Assembly: GCA_038049695.1 (NCBI GenBank) | Contig: CP142451.1 | Span: forward strand, 129,724,001-129,788,000 | Source: Cinnamomum chago | Lineage: Eukaryota > Streptophyta > Magnoliopsida > Laurales > Lauraceae | Direction of reading: 5' to 3' | DNA: 64,000 nt | In this document: in pieces, positions 1 to 11,986 of the stretch | Position numbering within the stretch: position 1 is the first letter of the stretch | Layout of the letters: each line of letters begins with the position of its first letter | Program-made: the position numbers and the translations under genes | Notes under the pieces: model-generated | Databases searched by the model: none | Seen by the model: only the letters and a program-made list of their open reading frames with translations | Told to the model about the DNA's origin: nothing

Positions 1-122
1 TTTTTCTGTAACTCCCATGATCTGCACATGCTATCTGCTGACTTTTGGAATATGTTGTCTAATGCATAATTAACATTATGTTTTCTCATTCCTTCTTTAT
101 ATCATATGATGGTTTATTTTAG

Positions 123-3005
123 GTCCCTTCGTTTTTTATCCGCAAGCTCATTACGCAAGTTTTCTCTTTCATCAATATACAACTTTTCAACAGGTTAGTA
201 GGTTCACAATTTCACATCCTAGAGAGGGTTTTAAATCTCATTTGAGTGACTCACAGTTTGTCCTCTTTCATATTAATTATTTGATCTCGTTCATGTATAT
301 ATTTGTTTCAATTTTCAGTCTTCTATTACGACGTGAATGTTGCACATTTTCTAACGGGGAATATGTCAAATCTGGACTTGCGGAACTGGAGCGATGGATC
401 GGTAATGCTACAGAGGAGGTAAGGGTACCATCAGTATTAGAACTTAGGCTACATCTTGGATCTTTCAGAGTCTGAATTGTCTTAAACATTAGTTTGCAGG
501 AACCTCATGGCACGAGCTTAATTATATCAGACAAGCTGTTGGTTTTCTGGTATAGCCAATACCAATTTGACAGGCAACATAGCCTCTGTAAATATTTTTG
601 TGCCTGCTTTTCTTATTTCAGTTTTGCAATGATGTAGGTAATCCATCAGAAGAGGAAAAAGTCTCTGGACGAGATTACACAAGATCTTTGTCCGGTAAGT
701 TGTTTTTACTCTTTTGCCACAGAGATCAAATTCAATACACGCATGAGATGCTGACAAACTGACCTACGTAAAGATGCAAACAAGCATACACAGATGTTTG
801 CTAAAGAGTTCCATGTTTGCAGATGGAGACTCGATGGTCAGGCTCAAATGTCAGTGTGGCCATCGTGCTCTAAGACATGCTTTGGTGTACCTCACTGCAT
901 AATGACCTGTCCTGAAGTCATTGAGGTCCACACACTGACAAAGCAAACGTTTGGGCGAAGGATTTCCTAATGTTTCGTATTCAGTTATATAATTTGAAAA
1001 GAAAAAAAGATATTGAATACACTCAGTTGAGCACCGGCGCTCACCGCAGACCACATGATGGGGCCCACATTTTGATCCATCTGAGTGGACGATGCACCCG
1101 CACGCACGAAGGTCATTGGTGGTCTCAGGGTTTGGCACCCATTCGAATGAACTGGACCAGTGGATTGAGTGTGCGCTCATTTTTGACAGCGAAAACTTCT
1201 TGGCTGTGTGGGGCTGGTGACGATTGGAGATCTCCCCATTGGATTGAGTGTGCACTCATTTTTGACAGCGAAAACTTCTTGGCTGTGTGGGGCTGGTGAT
1301 GATTGGAGTCCCTCCCACCCCCACCACCGGAAAAAAAAAAAAAAACCGCCACACACACACCAGGTGCTGCCCACCCCACAGGCGTGGTGAGCACATTCAC
1401 CCAACAGAGGGGCTCTGTATATGTTAGGGCAAGGTCTTGACTAAATCTGAAAATGAGTGCACTTATCAGTTTTTCTTCCTTAATTCGTGAGCAGGCATTG
1501 ACAATGCGACAAATTTACCGAATAAGTACCATGTACTGGGACGACAAGTATAGCACACAGAGTGTGTCTATTGAGGTAAGAGTAATATCTTTCTTCAGTA
1601 TTATGTTTGATACTGTCGGAAGTCCTTTTCTAACAATGATTAGGAAATTGGCAGGTGGTTTCGCAAATGAAGGATATTCTTAGCAAGGATTCTCATAATT
1701 TCATGTCAAACTCTTTTCTGTTGGATGACGACCTAAGGTAATTTTCTTGACCAGCAAGTGGTTTTGCTAACTTGGTAGGACTTTTTATTCCCATTTCAAA
1801 ATGTAAAGCTGTACCTGATGAAGGTGAGTTCAGTGGGAGGAGTTTGGCCATTAAGTAATAGGGAAATTATGGCAACCTGAACTTGATGGTTCTTTGCACC
1901 ATGTAAATGCCTGATTAAGCTCTACTTCATGATTCTTCAGTGTTTTAAATGCCCAACTCGGCTGAATCATTAAAGTCATGATTTACAGCCAGCTGGACAT
2001 AACCTTGATAGTTAAGAAAACCTTCCTTGGGGTATCATTTAATAAGGATATGAAATATGCTGAGTAACCTCTGAAAACATGAAGGTATGGTAGAGGGGGG
2101 TGCATGCCACTGGCAGGCATAGGATTGCTTTGCCGCTGTAGTTTCCCTTTTACATACCCAAGAAAGTTATTCTTGGATTAGACGATTCTACTATTGGAAC
2201 TGAATACCGAGAAAAATTAAAAATAATAACTGTTTCAACTGAATATTCATGGACATATGAGCTTGGCAATTGGGTTGCTGTGTGACTGTGTCGACACAAT
2301 TGCATGCGTCCTTAATGAATTACTCAATTTCATTAGTTAGAAATACTGAAATAGGCATTATTTGGTAATTGTCTTTGTTGCTTTCCCACTTGGTTGCTTG
2401 ACATGCTATTGCTAGGTGGCTGGGTTAGATTTAAGTCATTTCAGATGAGAGTCTCAGTTGTTGCACCTGTACACTTGTGACTGCTTGACTCATCCTGGTT
2501 AGCACAGGTCTACCGGGTTGACTTACACTTTTTTTTATCCATACATATTATTACAGCAAATTGTAACTAAGCTTTACATTTATAGAACAGAAGTTAAAAT
2601 ATACTTAGAAGTTAGAAGTAACTGAAATTAAAATTACTGTTCAGGAGAAGACTTCGATCATTGACGATCATGATTTTGATTGTCAAACTTATTTTAATTT
2701 TTTCAGGAGTTTGTGTTATACGTCTATATCTAAGCTTACTTAAATATGATATTTATGATAAAAATATTAGTGTTTCTGGGGCTACTCAACCCATTAACAA
2801 GCCAAAAGTTCAGTTGAGCCTGGATTGGAAACTGCGACTGTATGTAACTTTTTGCATTGTTATTTGTTTTGGTGGTTGCAGCATTCCGTTCTCAACTGAA
2901 GACATATCAAAGGCCATTCCTCCTACAGACCCGGCAGATGTTGAACTACCTTCATTCTTGCGTGATACTCCATCAGCTCAATTCCTAATCCTGCTTCCAG
3001 AGTAA
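123..3005 (+). CDS. Class XI myosin heavy chain, C-terminal part (partial, 5' end outside window)
   Basis: Seven exons can be joined in frame: 123-193, 319-418, 493-549, 638-694, 1495-1575, 1655-1737 and 2882-3005 (stop TAA). They encode the end of the globular tail (DIL/dilute domain), which binds cargo adaptors in plant actin-based organelle motors. Diagnostic stretches are [70 protein letters not shown] and [19 protein letters not shown], all hallmarks of plant myosin XI. Motor, IQ and coiled-coil regions lie upstream of the window. All introns are GT-AG; exon 493-549 uses the acceptor at 491-492, because a later AG would break the frame. The 800-bp intron 695-1494 holds a tandem duplication. 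The family is certain; the paralogue is not assigned. Confidence 0.93.
1162..1308. repeat. 79-bp tandem duplication in a myosin intron
   Basis: Two adjacent copies starting at 1162 and 1241 begin with GGATTGAGTGTG and share the core GACAGCGAAAACTTCTTGGC; the second copy is slightly shortened. It lies inside the intron between the exons ending at 694 and starting at 1495 and does not touch splice sites. A poly-A run and a short CA-rich tract follow at about 1329-1362. Confidence 0.85.
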
Positions 3006-5264
3006 ATATTGGTGCTTTTGAGTTAAGGCAGAGCCAAGCTTGCAATTTACTTGCAATCCTTCATTAGTAACTGGAGATTGCAAGTCATCCATGACCTATG
3101 AAATTCTACCCATAAGTTCAACACTGGTATAGAGGGATGTATGATGTATCTAAACGAGCTGCTGTACAGATTTGAGGTGGATATTTCTTGGGTTGCTGGG
3201 GGGAAAAACTCACTATAGTGCAGCTGTGATGGTGAGTCGATAGAATGACATTTCCCAAGCAAGGTTTTTAGAACTATGGTTCAACAGTTAGGTCCAATGT
3301 AACATGATGTAGTTAAAGTTCCCATCTAACTAGATTAGTGCCCCTCTTTTCATGGGGATTTCATCAAAATGTAATCTGTAGATGGATCAATTGATTTGTG
3401 ATGTTCTACTTCCATTCATTTCATTTTGTATTTCTAAGATGGGCTCAATTCAATTGTATTATGTACATCTTTTGTTTGTTATAAGCAGACATTGTTGGAG
3501 TTTAAGATGGGCTTTATAGAACTAAAATTATTGATTAGTTCCCCCCATAAATTTCGTAGTTTGCTTGTGATGATGCAAAGCAGTAGACCGTCAAAATTGT
3601 GTTTAGTTGACTGAGAAATGACAAATGACAGCATGCTTTTGTTGAATATTTTTTCATCCAGTTAATGTCAAAATTGATTTTGAGATTTGGGTGGGAAGTC
3701 TTTGCTTGGTTTCCCTTTTTTTTTTTGGTGGTTTTTCATCTCATGCAAAGAAGAGCAGAGCAGGCCCAAATGGTCTCAAATGAAATTCGCACCCAGTTCC
3801 ATCTGCTTATTTTCATTAGGTGTTTATATTTGAGATTGGTAGGTGCGATCATCTTCATTTGCTCAACTTTGAGACCCTTCAACCGATTGCCCCGAGTTGT
3901 ATGTTGGACCAACCTAAGAAGTGTCCACCTTCTAACACCAAAGGTTGGAAGACTCGTGACATTCGTTTAATGAAAATAAAAAAAAGAAAAAAAAGAAAAA
4001 GACTTAGATAGAATCAATGCTGAGATGTGGAGAAGTCATGTTTTTTATTTTAAATAGTTTTAAAAATACTTAACAATGAATCTATCACTCGTGAATTATA
4101 AATATACATTTATTTGCAAGCATTCATGAAAATCAATCCAAATTAAAAATTTATACATGCAAAAAAGTACAAAATAAAAGAAAAAACATTATATATTTGT
4201 TAGTCCGATTATTGAATGTAAAAGATCAAGTTTAAGTTTCAAATTGCATTCCTATCATCATTTTTAAATTGCTGACTATGAATTTCGTTTATAATTATTT
4301 AAAATAAATATTAATAATTTGAAATTAGATCCACCTATCAAATTGTCGAGAATGAAGATAATTTATTAAAATGAGATTATTCTGCTGAGCCCTCCCTTCT
4401 ACATTTGAGTCGATGCTTTATTAAAACAAGATAAAATGGGGATAGTCAAGAGTCTTAGCTTGAAGAGTTTTGCAATCATGTCCAACTCTTGGCAAGTTAC
4501 ATATGCTTGGTTTTTGTTTGTTTTCTTGTCTGTGTTTTTTGACCCGTCACGTGTCGTGTCTATACAAATACAATCATCAATTTCTAGCAAAAAAATCTCC
4601 CCTCTAGATGATTGACTCGGTTTTGTCGTCAGTAATTTAGACTTTAGAGACGGAAGAATAAAAAGAGTAACGAATTTTTCTCCCTATTCTAGGATATTTT
4701 CACGGAGATGTTTTTCCATGACTCCATCTCCATAAGAGAGACAGAAGGGTTAAAAGAAAAGAGTAACCTCGTATTTGTTTCCGGATGGCTTGGAGAACAC
4801 CTGAGTTTTTGTAAGCGAGTCATGATTTAAAATCTCGGTCTCGGCCACGGTATCGGCCTAATAAAAAAACCGATATAATATCTATATTGGTCGTGGATAT
4901 CAATCCGTCGTGGTTGTGGTTGTGGTTGTGGCGGTGTAAAAATTTTTTAATAAAAAAGATTCACAAAACTATCTAAAAAATTCAAAATATTAGAAAATGC
5001 TGGAAAACAATATATTTTTTTTCATTAGTAACAACAATAAATTAAAATCTCGGTCACCTTAAGTTATGAGTCTGGTCTGTGTCGCAGTTCGCCGTCTTCT
5101 TTAGTATTTTATATAATGTAACCATTATTGATGCTCATAATCAATTTCTTAGTGTAAAATATAAGAAAAGAAAGATTACGTATCAATCATCGTTTAATAA
5201 TAACTCAATATCAAATAAGTTGTGAAATTTAAGACCCTGAAGATGACATATTAAAATCAGAAAA
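3006..5264. other. Intergenic region after the myosin gene
   Basis: No credible gene seen. The first ~500 bp are probably the myosin 3' UTR. From about 4020 the sequence becomes strongly AT-rich. A short stretch around 4840-5100 has repeated 'cggtatcgg/gatatc' motifs that recur around 7680-7830, so it looks like degraded repeat DNA. Confidence 0.5.
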
Positions 5265-5273
5265 TAGAAAAAA

Positions 5274-7317
5274 GGGGATTTGACCGGAAAAATTCCATTA
5301 GACTTAGTGTACAGCAAAAAGGCCTTAAAATATATGAAATGACTGTAGTAGTCCCGGGAGCCCTTTTCTATTTTTTTTTTTTTTTTTTTTTTTTTTGTCG
5401 AGCGGCGATATCCCCGCTCACCTGTATATACGAGCGCGGATATCCCCGTTCGTTCTTTCTTCTTTTTCACAATTAAGCAGCGATATCCCCGCTCACTCGT
5501 TTACTCTTCTTTTTCATCTTCCTTCTCCTCCTCCTTCCTTCAACTCCTTCTACCCCTTATATCCAACTTTGATGGCAACGCTCTCGCCGGATCTGAGGTG
5601 ATTGCCATAGTAGACCTGCTGCAAGGAATCGCCCAGCTCTCTCCAAAACCATGGACCCCTCCAACTTGGAATGAACTGTGCTTGACACTGCTGGAATTGA
5701 TTGAGAATTGCTGACTTATGAGATGGAGAGAAGACAGAAGCAACAACCTGGTCTGAGAAACATGGGGATGAAGAAATCTCAGCGGTGAGCAAGTGTCAAT
5801 TCTCATAGACATCCCAAGTGTTTTGTTCGTTCCACCGTGGTGAGTGAGTGTCAGGCACATTTCGGGTGAGAACCCATTTCGATCCACACTTGGCAACAAA
5901 TATTAGCGATCTACTCTTTTTATGTAAATCAAATATTAGAGATCTGCTCTCTTACTGTGTTGCCAAGATAACAAAGAGCATCTTAGCACACATGGCAAGT
6001 AATTCAAGCCCATCTTAAAAACAAACATGCAACCAACTGGTTTTTTCAAATCTACAAGTGCCCAAATTAGCATTCAAGTCTATCCAAGTGCAGATTACTA
6101 GAAACAGAAATCCACCTTCTCTATATGTGAATTGGAAAAAACCAAACGTATAGCTATCATAGATTTCCGTCCAAATCACCAAGGCACCTGAATTCCTTGA
6201 ATTTCTAAGCAATGTGTTTCTATAAGGACTAAAGTGAAGCGTTGAAGGTGAAAATCCACAAGGAACCATCAAATATTCTACCCATTGATACGAAATCGAA
6301 TACCCTGAACCATCACACTAGTACATAAAAATCCTATAAAAGTGATGGCCCCAGCTGCATCTCCAACTTAGACCCTTCACTCCTTGTCTCCTTACTACTC
6401 ATTCGATAAAACCCTTTCTACTAAGAATTATTAGGAATTCAAAACGAAGTAGCCAAACACTACAGACCCCAAGCAACATTTAATTACATTCAAACTAACC
6501 TCAACAGATACATATGGCAGGTAAAATCAGTTATAAAGATTGAAACTTTCCCTCAATGGAACAGAAATAAAAACAATAGCTCATAAAAAGAAAACCCAAA
6601 TTATAAACAGTCTCTCAAAAACAATTCCCTTCATCAAATCTCATCATTTAAGAGACAATTTAAAGTCAGCAACTTGGTATTAGGCCATCACACATCAATT
6701 TGGACGAACCCAATCCCAATCCAAGCAAACAAAGAGTGAATTCGGATCATATGAATGCAGAAGAAGAGAGATTGAATACCAAGACCAGGTGGGGGCATTT
6801 GGAGATGAGATTGTCGCCGGCGATGACGAACTCAGAGATGCTGAGAACGCCCTTTTCCTTGAAGGCGGAGACCGTACGAGGGCCTGTGATCCTTTCTACT
6901 GTGCCTTTGAATGTCTCGTGGAGCTTCTGAGACAGAACCATGACTTCCGTGGATTGGATCGAACAATAGAATAACACCCTAACCCTAGATTTTTGGAAGA
7001 GGAGAGAATACAGAAATCCCCAAATTCCAATTCCTTCCCTCTTTCTCTCTTTTATTGAGAAAGGGCAAGGCAAGGAAGGAGGAGGAGAAGGAAGAGGAAG
7101 AAGAAGAGTAAACGATTGAGCGGGGATATCGCCGCTTAATTGTGAAAAAGAAGAAAGAACGAGCGGGGATATACAAGTGAGTGGGGATATCGCCGCTCGA
7201 CAAAAAAAAAAAAAAAAGAATCGAAAAGGGCTCCCGGGACTACTACAGTCATTTCATATATTTTAAGGCCTTTTTGCTCTACACTAAGTCTAATGGGATT
7301 TTTTCGGTCAAATCCCC
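5274..7317. mobile_element. Pack-MULE (non-autonomous Mutator-like element) with long TIRs
   Basis: The ends are inverted copies of each other: left arm about 5274-5545, right arm about 7070-7317, both beginning GGGGATTTGACCG and containing the palindromic GCGGCGATATCCCCGC motif. Flanks match at 8 of 9 bases (5265-5273 TAGAAAAAA; 7318-7326 TAAAAAAAA), the 9-bp target duplication expected of Mutator-like elements. The 1.5-kb interior encodes no transposase. It contains exon 1 of the cellular gene ATG3 on the minus strand next to the right arm, and other unassigned, possibly intron-derived sequence. Long TIRs around captured gene exons are the definition of a Pack-MULE. Confidence 0.88.
6780..6941 (-). 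pseudogene. ATG3: Captured exon 1 of autophagy gene ATG3 (E2-like enzyme), frameshifted
   Basis: Read on the minus strand from the ATG at 6939-6941, the peptide starts MVLSQKLHETFKGTVERITG and continues through FKEKGVLSISEF, AGDNL and SKCP, matching the conserved N-terminus of plant ATG3, the E2-like enzyme that conjugates ATG8 to phosphatidylethanolamine. After SKCP one extra C (a run of five) shifts the frame; without it the residues TWSW would follow up to a GT donor at 6774-6779. The catalytic-cysteine exons are absent from the element, so it cannot encode an active enzyme. It lies inside the 5274-7317 Pack-MULE and must be a captured copy; the donor gene is elsewhere. Confidence 0.88.
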
Positions 7318-8662
7318 TAAAAAAAATATTGAAATTTTTTTTTCAAAATCATGTGTATGAATAGATCTAGCATGAAAGCATATAGATCTAACTTCTAAAT
7401 GAAGAACACAACACAAGTGACAAACCCAATAATTTCTATGCTTCATCTAAAAATAAAAAACACATAATAAAATACTTTAAATTGATTTTCTCTTACCTTA
7501 AAAAATATTTTCTTCAAGAAATAGATGTGGGATTTGAAAATATGCAAGAAGGATGTATGATGGAGTATGGTTGCTGCTCTAAGGAGTAAGGAGAAGAAGA
7601 TGAAGATGGGTAAAGAGATAAAAAAAAAAAGGGTTTTAACATTTTTTAGCCAAGATCTCGAAAAAACTGAGATGAAGTATATCTCGGTCAATATGGGCCG
7701 AGATATTGGGAATATATTGCCCCGAGATACCGATATCGATATCTCAGGGCCATATCTGATCGGCATAGGCTGATGCCGGTTCATATTAGCAGATATGAAC
7801 CGGTATCGGCTAATTTTTTCATCCATGGGGTGAGCCCCATCATTCAACAGCTGACAGGTTCTTCCGGTAGAGGAGTTTGGACCTGGAATATGGAAACTTT
7901 CACTCCCATTACTCAAAAAGGACTCTCCTAATCTAAAAGGTGATTAAAACTAGAGGAGATTTCAAAAGTTTTGGAGGGCCCAACCCTCAACCCTTCCCTT
8001 TCTGCCTTACCTTTTATTCTCTTTGGACAAAAGGAAAAGAGAAAAATCAATTTTTAACAAAAAGAAATATGTAAGAGACACCTCACACCTGATTGTTTTA
8101 TTGTTTTTATTTAGTGGCGTGCCCGTTTCATTTTGCTTCAAGGCAAAAATACAAAAAAAAAAAGAAAACAAAAAAAAACTGTTTCAACGTAAAAGAAAAA
8201 AAAGGAAAAAAAAAAAAAACAAGAGCAAATATGTAATAGCGGATTCCGAAGTGTAATCAAGCACCCTCCATTAGTTCTATGCCTGGTTTATAACTAGAGA
8301 GCTTCTGTAGTCCTTCACTAATAAGGGCCAAAACTCTAGAAATTAGGAATGCCAAAAAAGGCATTTGATGTTTTAAATCATATGTATGTGAATAATCAAA
8401 AGTTTCTGTATTTATTATCTTGTAAAGCTTTGAGTGGCTTGTGACTTGTTATTCGGTGATGCTTGTGACTTGTTAGTTTGGACTCCGTGACTTTGGAGCC
8501 ATCGACTGCTGTGACTGTGCTGAGTCAGTTCCATACGCTTCAGGCGCAACCACAGGGCCTGCCTGGGCTGGGCCAGAGTTTCGTGTTTGCTTTCAATCCA
8601 ACGACTTTTTGTCAGGGACTCAAGGGCTACTCTAGGGCAGGCAAAGGGTAGACGGGCATTGG

Positions 8663-8668
8663 CACGTG
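8663..8668. promoter_or_regulatory. G-box CACGTG upstream of the OXS3-like gene
   Basis: Perfect CACGTG about 470 bp upstream of the start codon at 9132. G-boxes bind bZIP and bHLH factors and are common in stress-responsive plant promoters; function here is inferred from position only. Confidence 0.4.
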
Positions 8669-9072
8669 AGTTGGAGGTGAAAAGTGAAGACCATCATTAT
8701 CATTTTTTAAAGTGGTATCGCGATACACAACATCATTATTTTCTTAATAATAATAATAATCTCATCGGAGGAACAATGGATGATAAAAAGGATAAAGAGG
8801 CTGTGTCCTCCTCCTTCAGTCATTCTTCATTTATCTATAATATCTATTATTATTATTATCATCATTATCATTGACGCGTTTTTTTTTTTTTTTTGTCTTT
8901 CTTGTATGTTTGATGTTTCTATGCAGACTACTGTTTTTTTTCGCCCTTTCTTTTTAATATATAATTATATTCCATTCTATTCTCTTCTCTACTTATCTTC
9001 TCTCCGATAGGATTAGGATAGGCGATTGCAGCGGAGTGAATCCGTCTGCGCACGCATGTGACCGGCATCCAA

Positions 9073-9111
9073 CTTATAAAAAAAAAAAAAGCGGCCTAAC
9101 CCTAACCCTAA
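9073..9111 (+). promoter_or_regulatory. TATA-like motif followed by telo-box repeats
   Basis: CTTATAAA at 9073-9080 is followed by three telomere-type units CCTAAC/CCTAAC/CCTAA at 9095-9111, 21 bp before the ATG. Telo-boxes are a known plant 5'-region element; the TATA-like motif lies too near the ATG for a usual 5' UTR, so its role is uncertain. Confidence 0.45.
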
Positions 9112-9131
9112 TAGTCACGCCGATCGTACCG

Positions 9132-10319
9132 ATGTCGATCGCTTTGGCTTTGGAGAACAGCAGCAGCAATAGGATCCAAGGGTCTGGATTCATCGACGGT
9201 TTGTCATCGTGCGTCTCAATCTTGGAGACGCCGGTGCCAGGCCAGAAGGCCGCTCCAGCCGCCGGAACGCAGGATCGTGGGTTCACTGCGGCTGGTCGCG
9301 AGCAGGAGGCCTCTTCCTGCAGCTCCTCGTCGTCGATCGGAAGGAATAGCGATTGCTCGTCGTCGTCGGAATCCGATTCGGAGGAGTCGGAGGAGGTGGT
9401 GGTGCAGAGCTCGTACAAGGGCCCGGGCCCTTTGGATACGATGGATTCGTTGGAGGACTCGTTGCCTATCAGTAGCAGTAGCAGTAGCAGTAGCAGTATC
9501 AGGTAAACAACTTATTACTAAGTTAAAAAGGATTAATATAGGGATTTGAATTTCCCCCCTCTTTCTTTCCCCCTTTGGCCTTTGGGAATTTGATAATTTG
9601 AAATATATTTGGTATGTTTCTCTTATTTATTTATTTATCTTCAACCATTATAATTGTATTTTATCTAATATAATTTAGGCAGATTGCTTGCCCCCAACTG
9701 ACAAAGGCTTTTATGCTTTTATGATGATGATGCTGATATTTAGCAGATTGCTTTTAAAGAGGAGTTTTAAGGATTGAATACATCTTTAATCTTCTTGTCC
9801 TGAATTTCAGATCATGGCAGTAGCTTTGATGTCCCTCCGATTAATAGTAGTTGATGGGATAATTTGTGATTTTGCTGTTTTGGGTTTTTCAATATACAAG
9901 GAATACCTACCACATACATTGAGGAGCTATTAGTGGATTGGCATCTCTTGTGGCCTTTTAACGTTTCTCATTGGCATAATAAGGGATAAACTTGTTTTAA
10001 ATTGATTATTCAGTTTATATTTGGGGGTATTGTCGAGTACCATTGAATTGGACTTGGGATTTTAGTTCTTCATTTACCATTCCTTGTTGCTTATTTCAAA
10101 AATAAAAAAAAATAAAAAAATTTGTATTTGTCAACTGACTGTTGAGTTCTGAAGAATCATCATTAAGGATGCCTCTATAAGTTTTGCCATTTATCTCAAA
10201 TATCAGCTATGCCATGCTTCCCATATTTCTTAGGTGCATGAAAATGAGGCCTCTCCCTACGTATGTGCATTTGAATGCTCAACATAAAACTTTCCAGTGA
10301 TGACGAGGAAATTGATGCA

Positions 10320-10363
<44 letters not shown>

Positions 10364-11986
10364 ATCACTCAAAAAAAGGAATTTCTGGTTTCGTATGGCG
10401 TGCACAATCAATATTCGCTTAAAGTTGATTGTTTTAGTCCCAGTCTTGTCAACTCCTCATCAAGGGTAGGGCTCTCCTAAGCTGCAGCTTAGCTTATCCT
10501 AAGCTAGAATAGTGCTGGTTCCATAAATCAAAGTTAATTATATATGTTTTTTGCATGATGGAACTGAAAAATCCAGTTCTGATTGGATTTATCTTGATTT
10601 TGGAGACCATCATCATGCAAAAACAGCATAATCGACTTTGATTTGTGGGACCAGCCCTGTTTCAACTTAGGATAAGCTAAGCTGCAGCTTAGGAGAGCTG
10701 ACCCCTATATTTATATTTAAAGTCTGCATAGTATGTTTTGCTTTTCCACTCACTCGATTTAAAGCAAGATCTCTATGGAGGCATTTTTGCTCGTGGGAAG
10801 GAAAAAAAAAGAGGAAAACTCCCAGTTTTTTGCAGGACTTTGGTGCAGACGCCTTTAGCGTGTAAAGGCGGAAAAGATGCCCTTTTCTTTGGAGAGCGTG
10901 GATCTTGAAGTCTGACATCAGAGATCCGATGCAATGCAGCATAAGATGAACATGTGCTTCCTCTTCCGCGGATTCTGCACAAACAAGCCCTTTGACTTCA
11001 GTTATGTCCTTTGCCACTACTTCATTCATGGTCTTGATGAATCTCTCCCTCATCCTTGTTCCTTTCTTTAGTACATCATACCAGGGCTATTTCTAGTCTT
11101 CTGTGTAGTGTACTTCGCAAACCATCTCAGATGGCATTCTTTGATTTTCTTCCCTTGTGCTAAAGCTACTCGTTAGCTTCCCAATGCGTACTTGTTCATA
11201 ATTCTATGCTTATAACTCCACACATTCCATCTTGGCATGTGCTTCTCAGCCACTTGAAGTTAAGCTTCTTGTTTCTCTGTTGCTCAACACTCAGTCTCCG
11301 TATGACAAAGTGTAGATCCTTCTGATTTTTTATTTATTTACACTACACTTACTTGTTTCCACTTTTTCCACCCTAAAATATTATTATTATTGTTTATTTA
11401 TTTTGAGTTGCTTGAGGTTGAGATTCTTGTACTTGTCACAAACAAATCAATGTTTTCACGTCTCACTAGTTGTAATTCTCTTTAAGAATAATAATAAAAG
11501 AATAATTTGACAGTCTTATATCAAATCCATTGTTTTCGCAGGCGAGGCATATCCAAGTTCTACCGTGGCAAATCAAAATCCTTCACAAGCTTGGCAGATG
11601 CTGTTGCTTCCTCCGCCGAGGATCTAGGAAAACCAGATAATCCCTACAACAGGAAACGCAAAAATCTGCTTGCCTGTAGTGGCATCCGGGACAGGAATCA
11701 CAACCATTCTCTGAGAAACAGAAGTAGCGGCAGCATTCCTAAGAGGCCCACTAATTCTAATAGAAGCACATTTTCTGTTGCCTTGACAGTGAGTGGCCCT
11801 GAGAGCAATACGAGTGAGGAACATGAATCCCGGCTGCCACCTCTTCCTCCACATGGGAAATCTTCACTTAACACGTCTATTCCTCAGTGTTCTTTCTCTT
11901 CAAGATCCTTTTCATTGGCAGACTTGCAAGAAGCTGGTACCAGTTCATCAATCATCCAGTGTGACAAGCTCAAGTGGTTTCATTAG
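9132..11986 (+). CDS. OXS3 (OXIDATIVE STRESS 3)-family protein
   Basis: Two exons, 9132-9502 and 11542-11986, join in frame to a 271-aa protein starting MSIALALEN. Exon 1 encodes an acidic Ser-rich stretch (DSEESEEVV), the conserved SSYKGPGPLDTMDSLEDSLP block and a poly-Ser tail from AGC/AGT repeats. Exon 2 opens with the family signature RGISKFYRGKSKSFTSLADA, then ...EDLGKPDNPYNRKRKNLL. These two blocks define the plant OXS3/O3L group: nuclear, chromatin-associated proteins linked to heavy-metal and oxidative-stress tolerance. The start follows the only in-frame ATG giving the usual N-terminus. The 2.0-kb intron holds a GA microsatellite and a hairpin MITE. Biochemical activity is not known from sequence. 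Confidence 0.88.
10324..10361. repeat. (GA)n microsatellite
   Basis: About 19 GA units in the intron of the OXS3-like gene. Confidence 0.95.
10469..10705. mobile_element. Hairpin MITE flanked by TA, related to the element at 42282
   Basis: Inverted ends share GCTCTCCTAAGCTGCAGCTT and TTAGCTTATCCTAAG; the element is flanked by TA (10467-10468 and 10706-10707). Within each end the segment CTAAGCTGCAGCTTAG is itself a palindrome. It has no coding capacity and lies in the OXS3-like intron. The ends resemble those of the MITE at 42282-42658. Confidence 0.8.

Larger units (their letters stand above)
7327..9131. other. Intergenic region and promoter side of the OXS3-like gene
   Basis: No gene recognised. 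It contains A-rich low-complexity stretches (about 8150-8220), a 'cggtatcgg/gatatc'-rich degraded repeat near 7680-7830 and short AAT/ATT runs (8745-8760, 8840-8870). The last ~500 bp form the probable promoter and 5' UTR of the downstream gene. Confidence 0.5.

Noticed and set aside
9095-9111. Interstitial telomere tract marking a chromosome fusion
   Set aside because: Only three units in the 5' region of a gene; a promoter telo-box is the simpler reading.
10667-11053. 128-residue open frame on the minus strand in the OXS3-like intron
   Set aside because: No recognisable domain; it overlaps the MITE end and lies wholly inside an intron. Length alone is not enough to call a gene.
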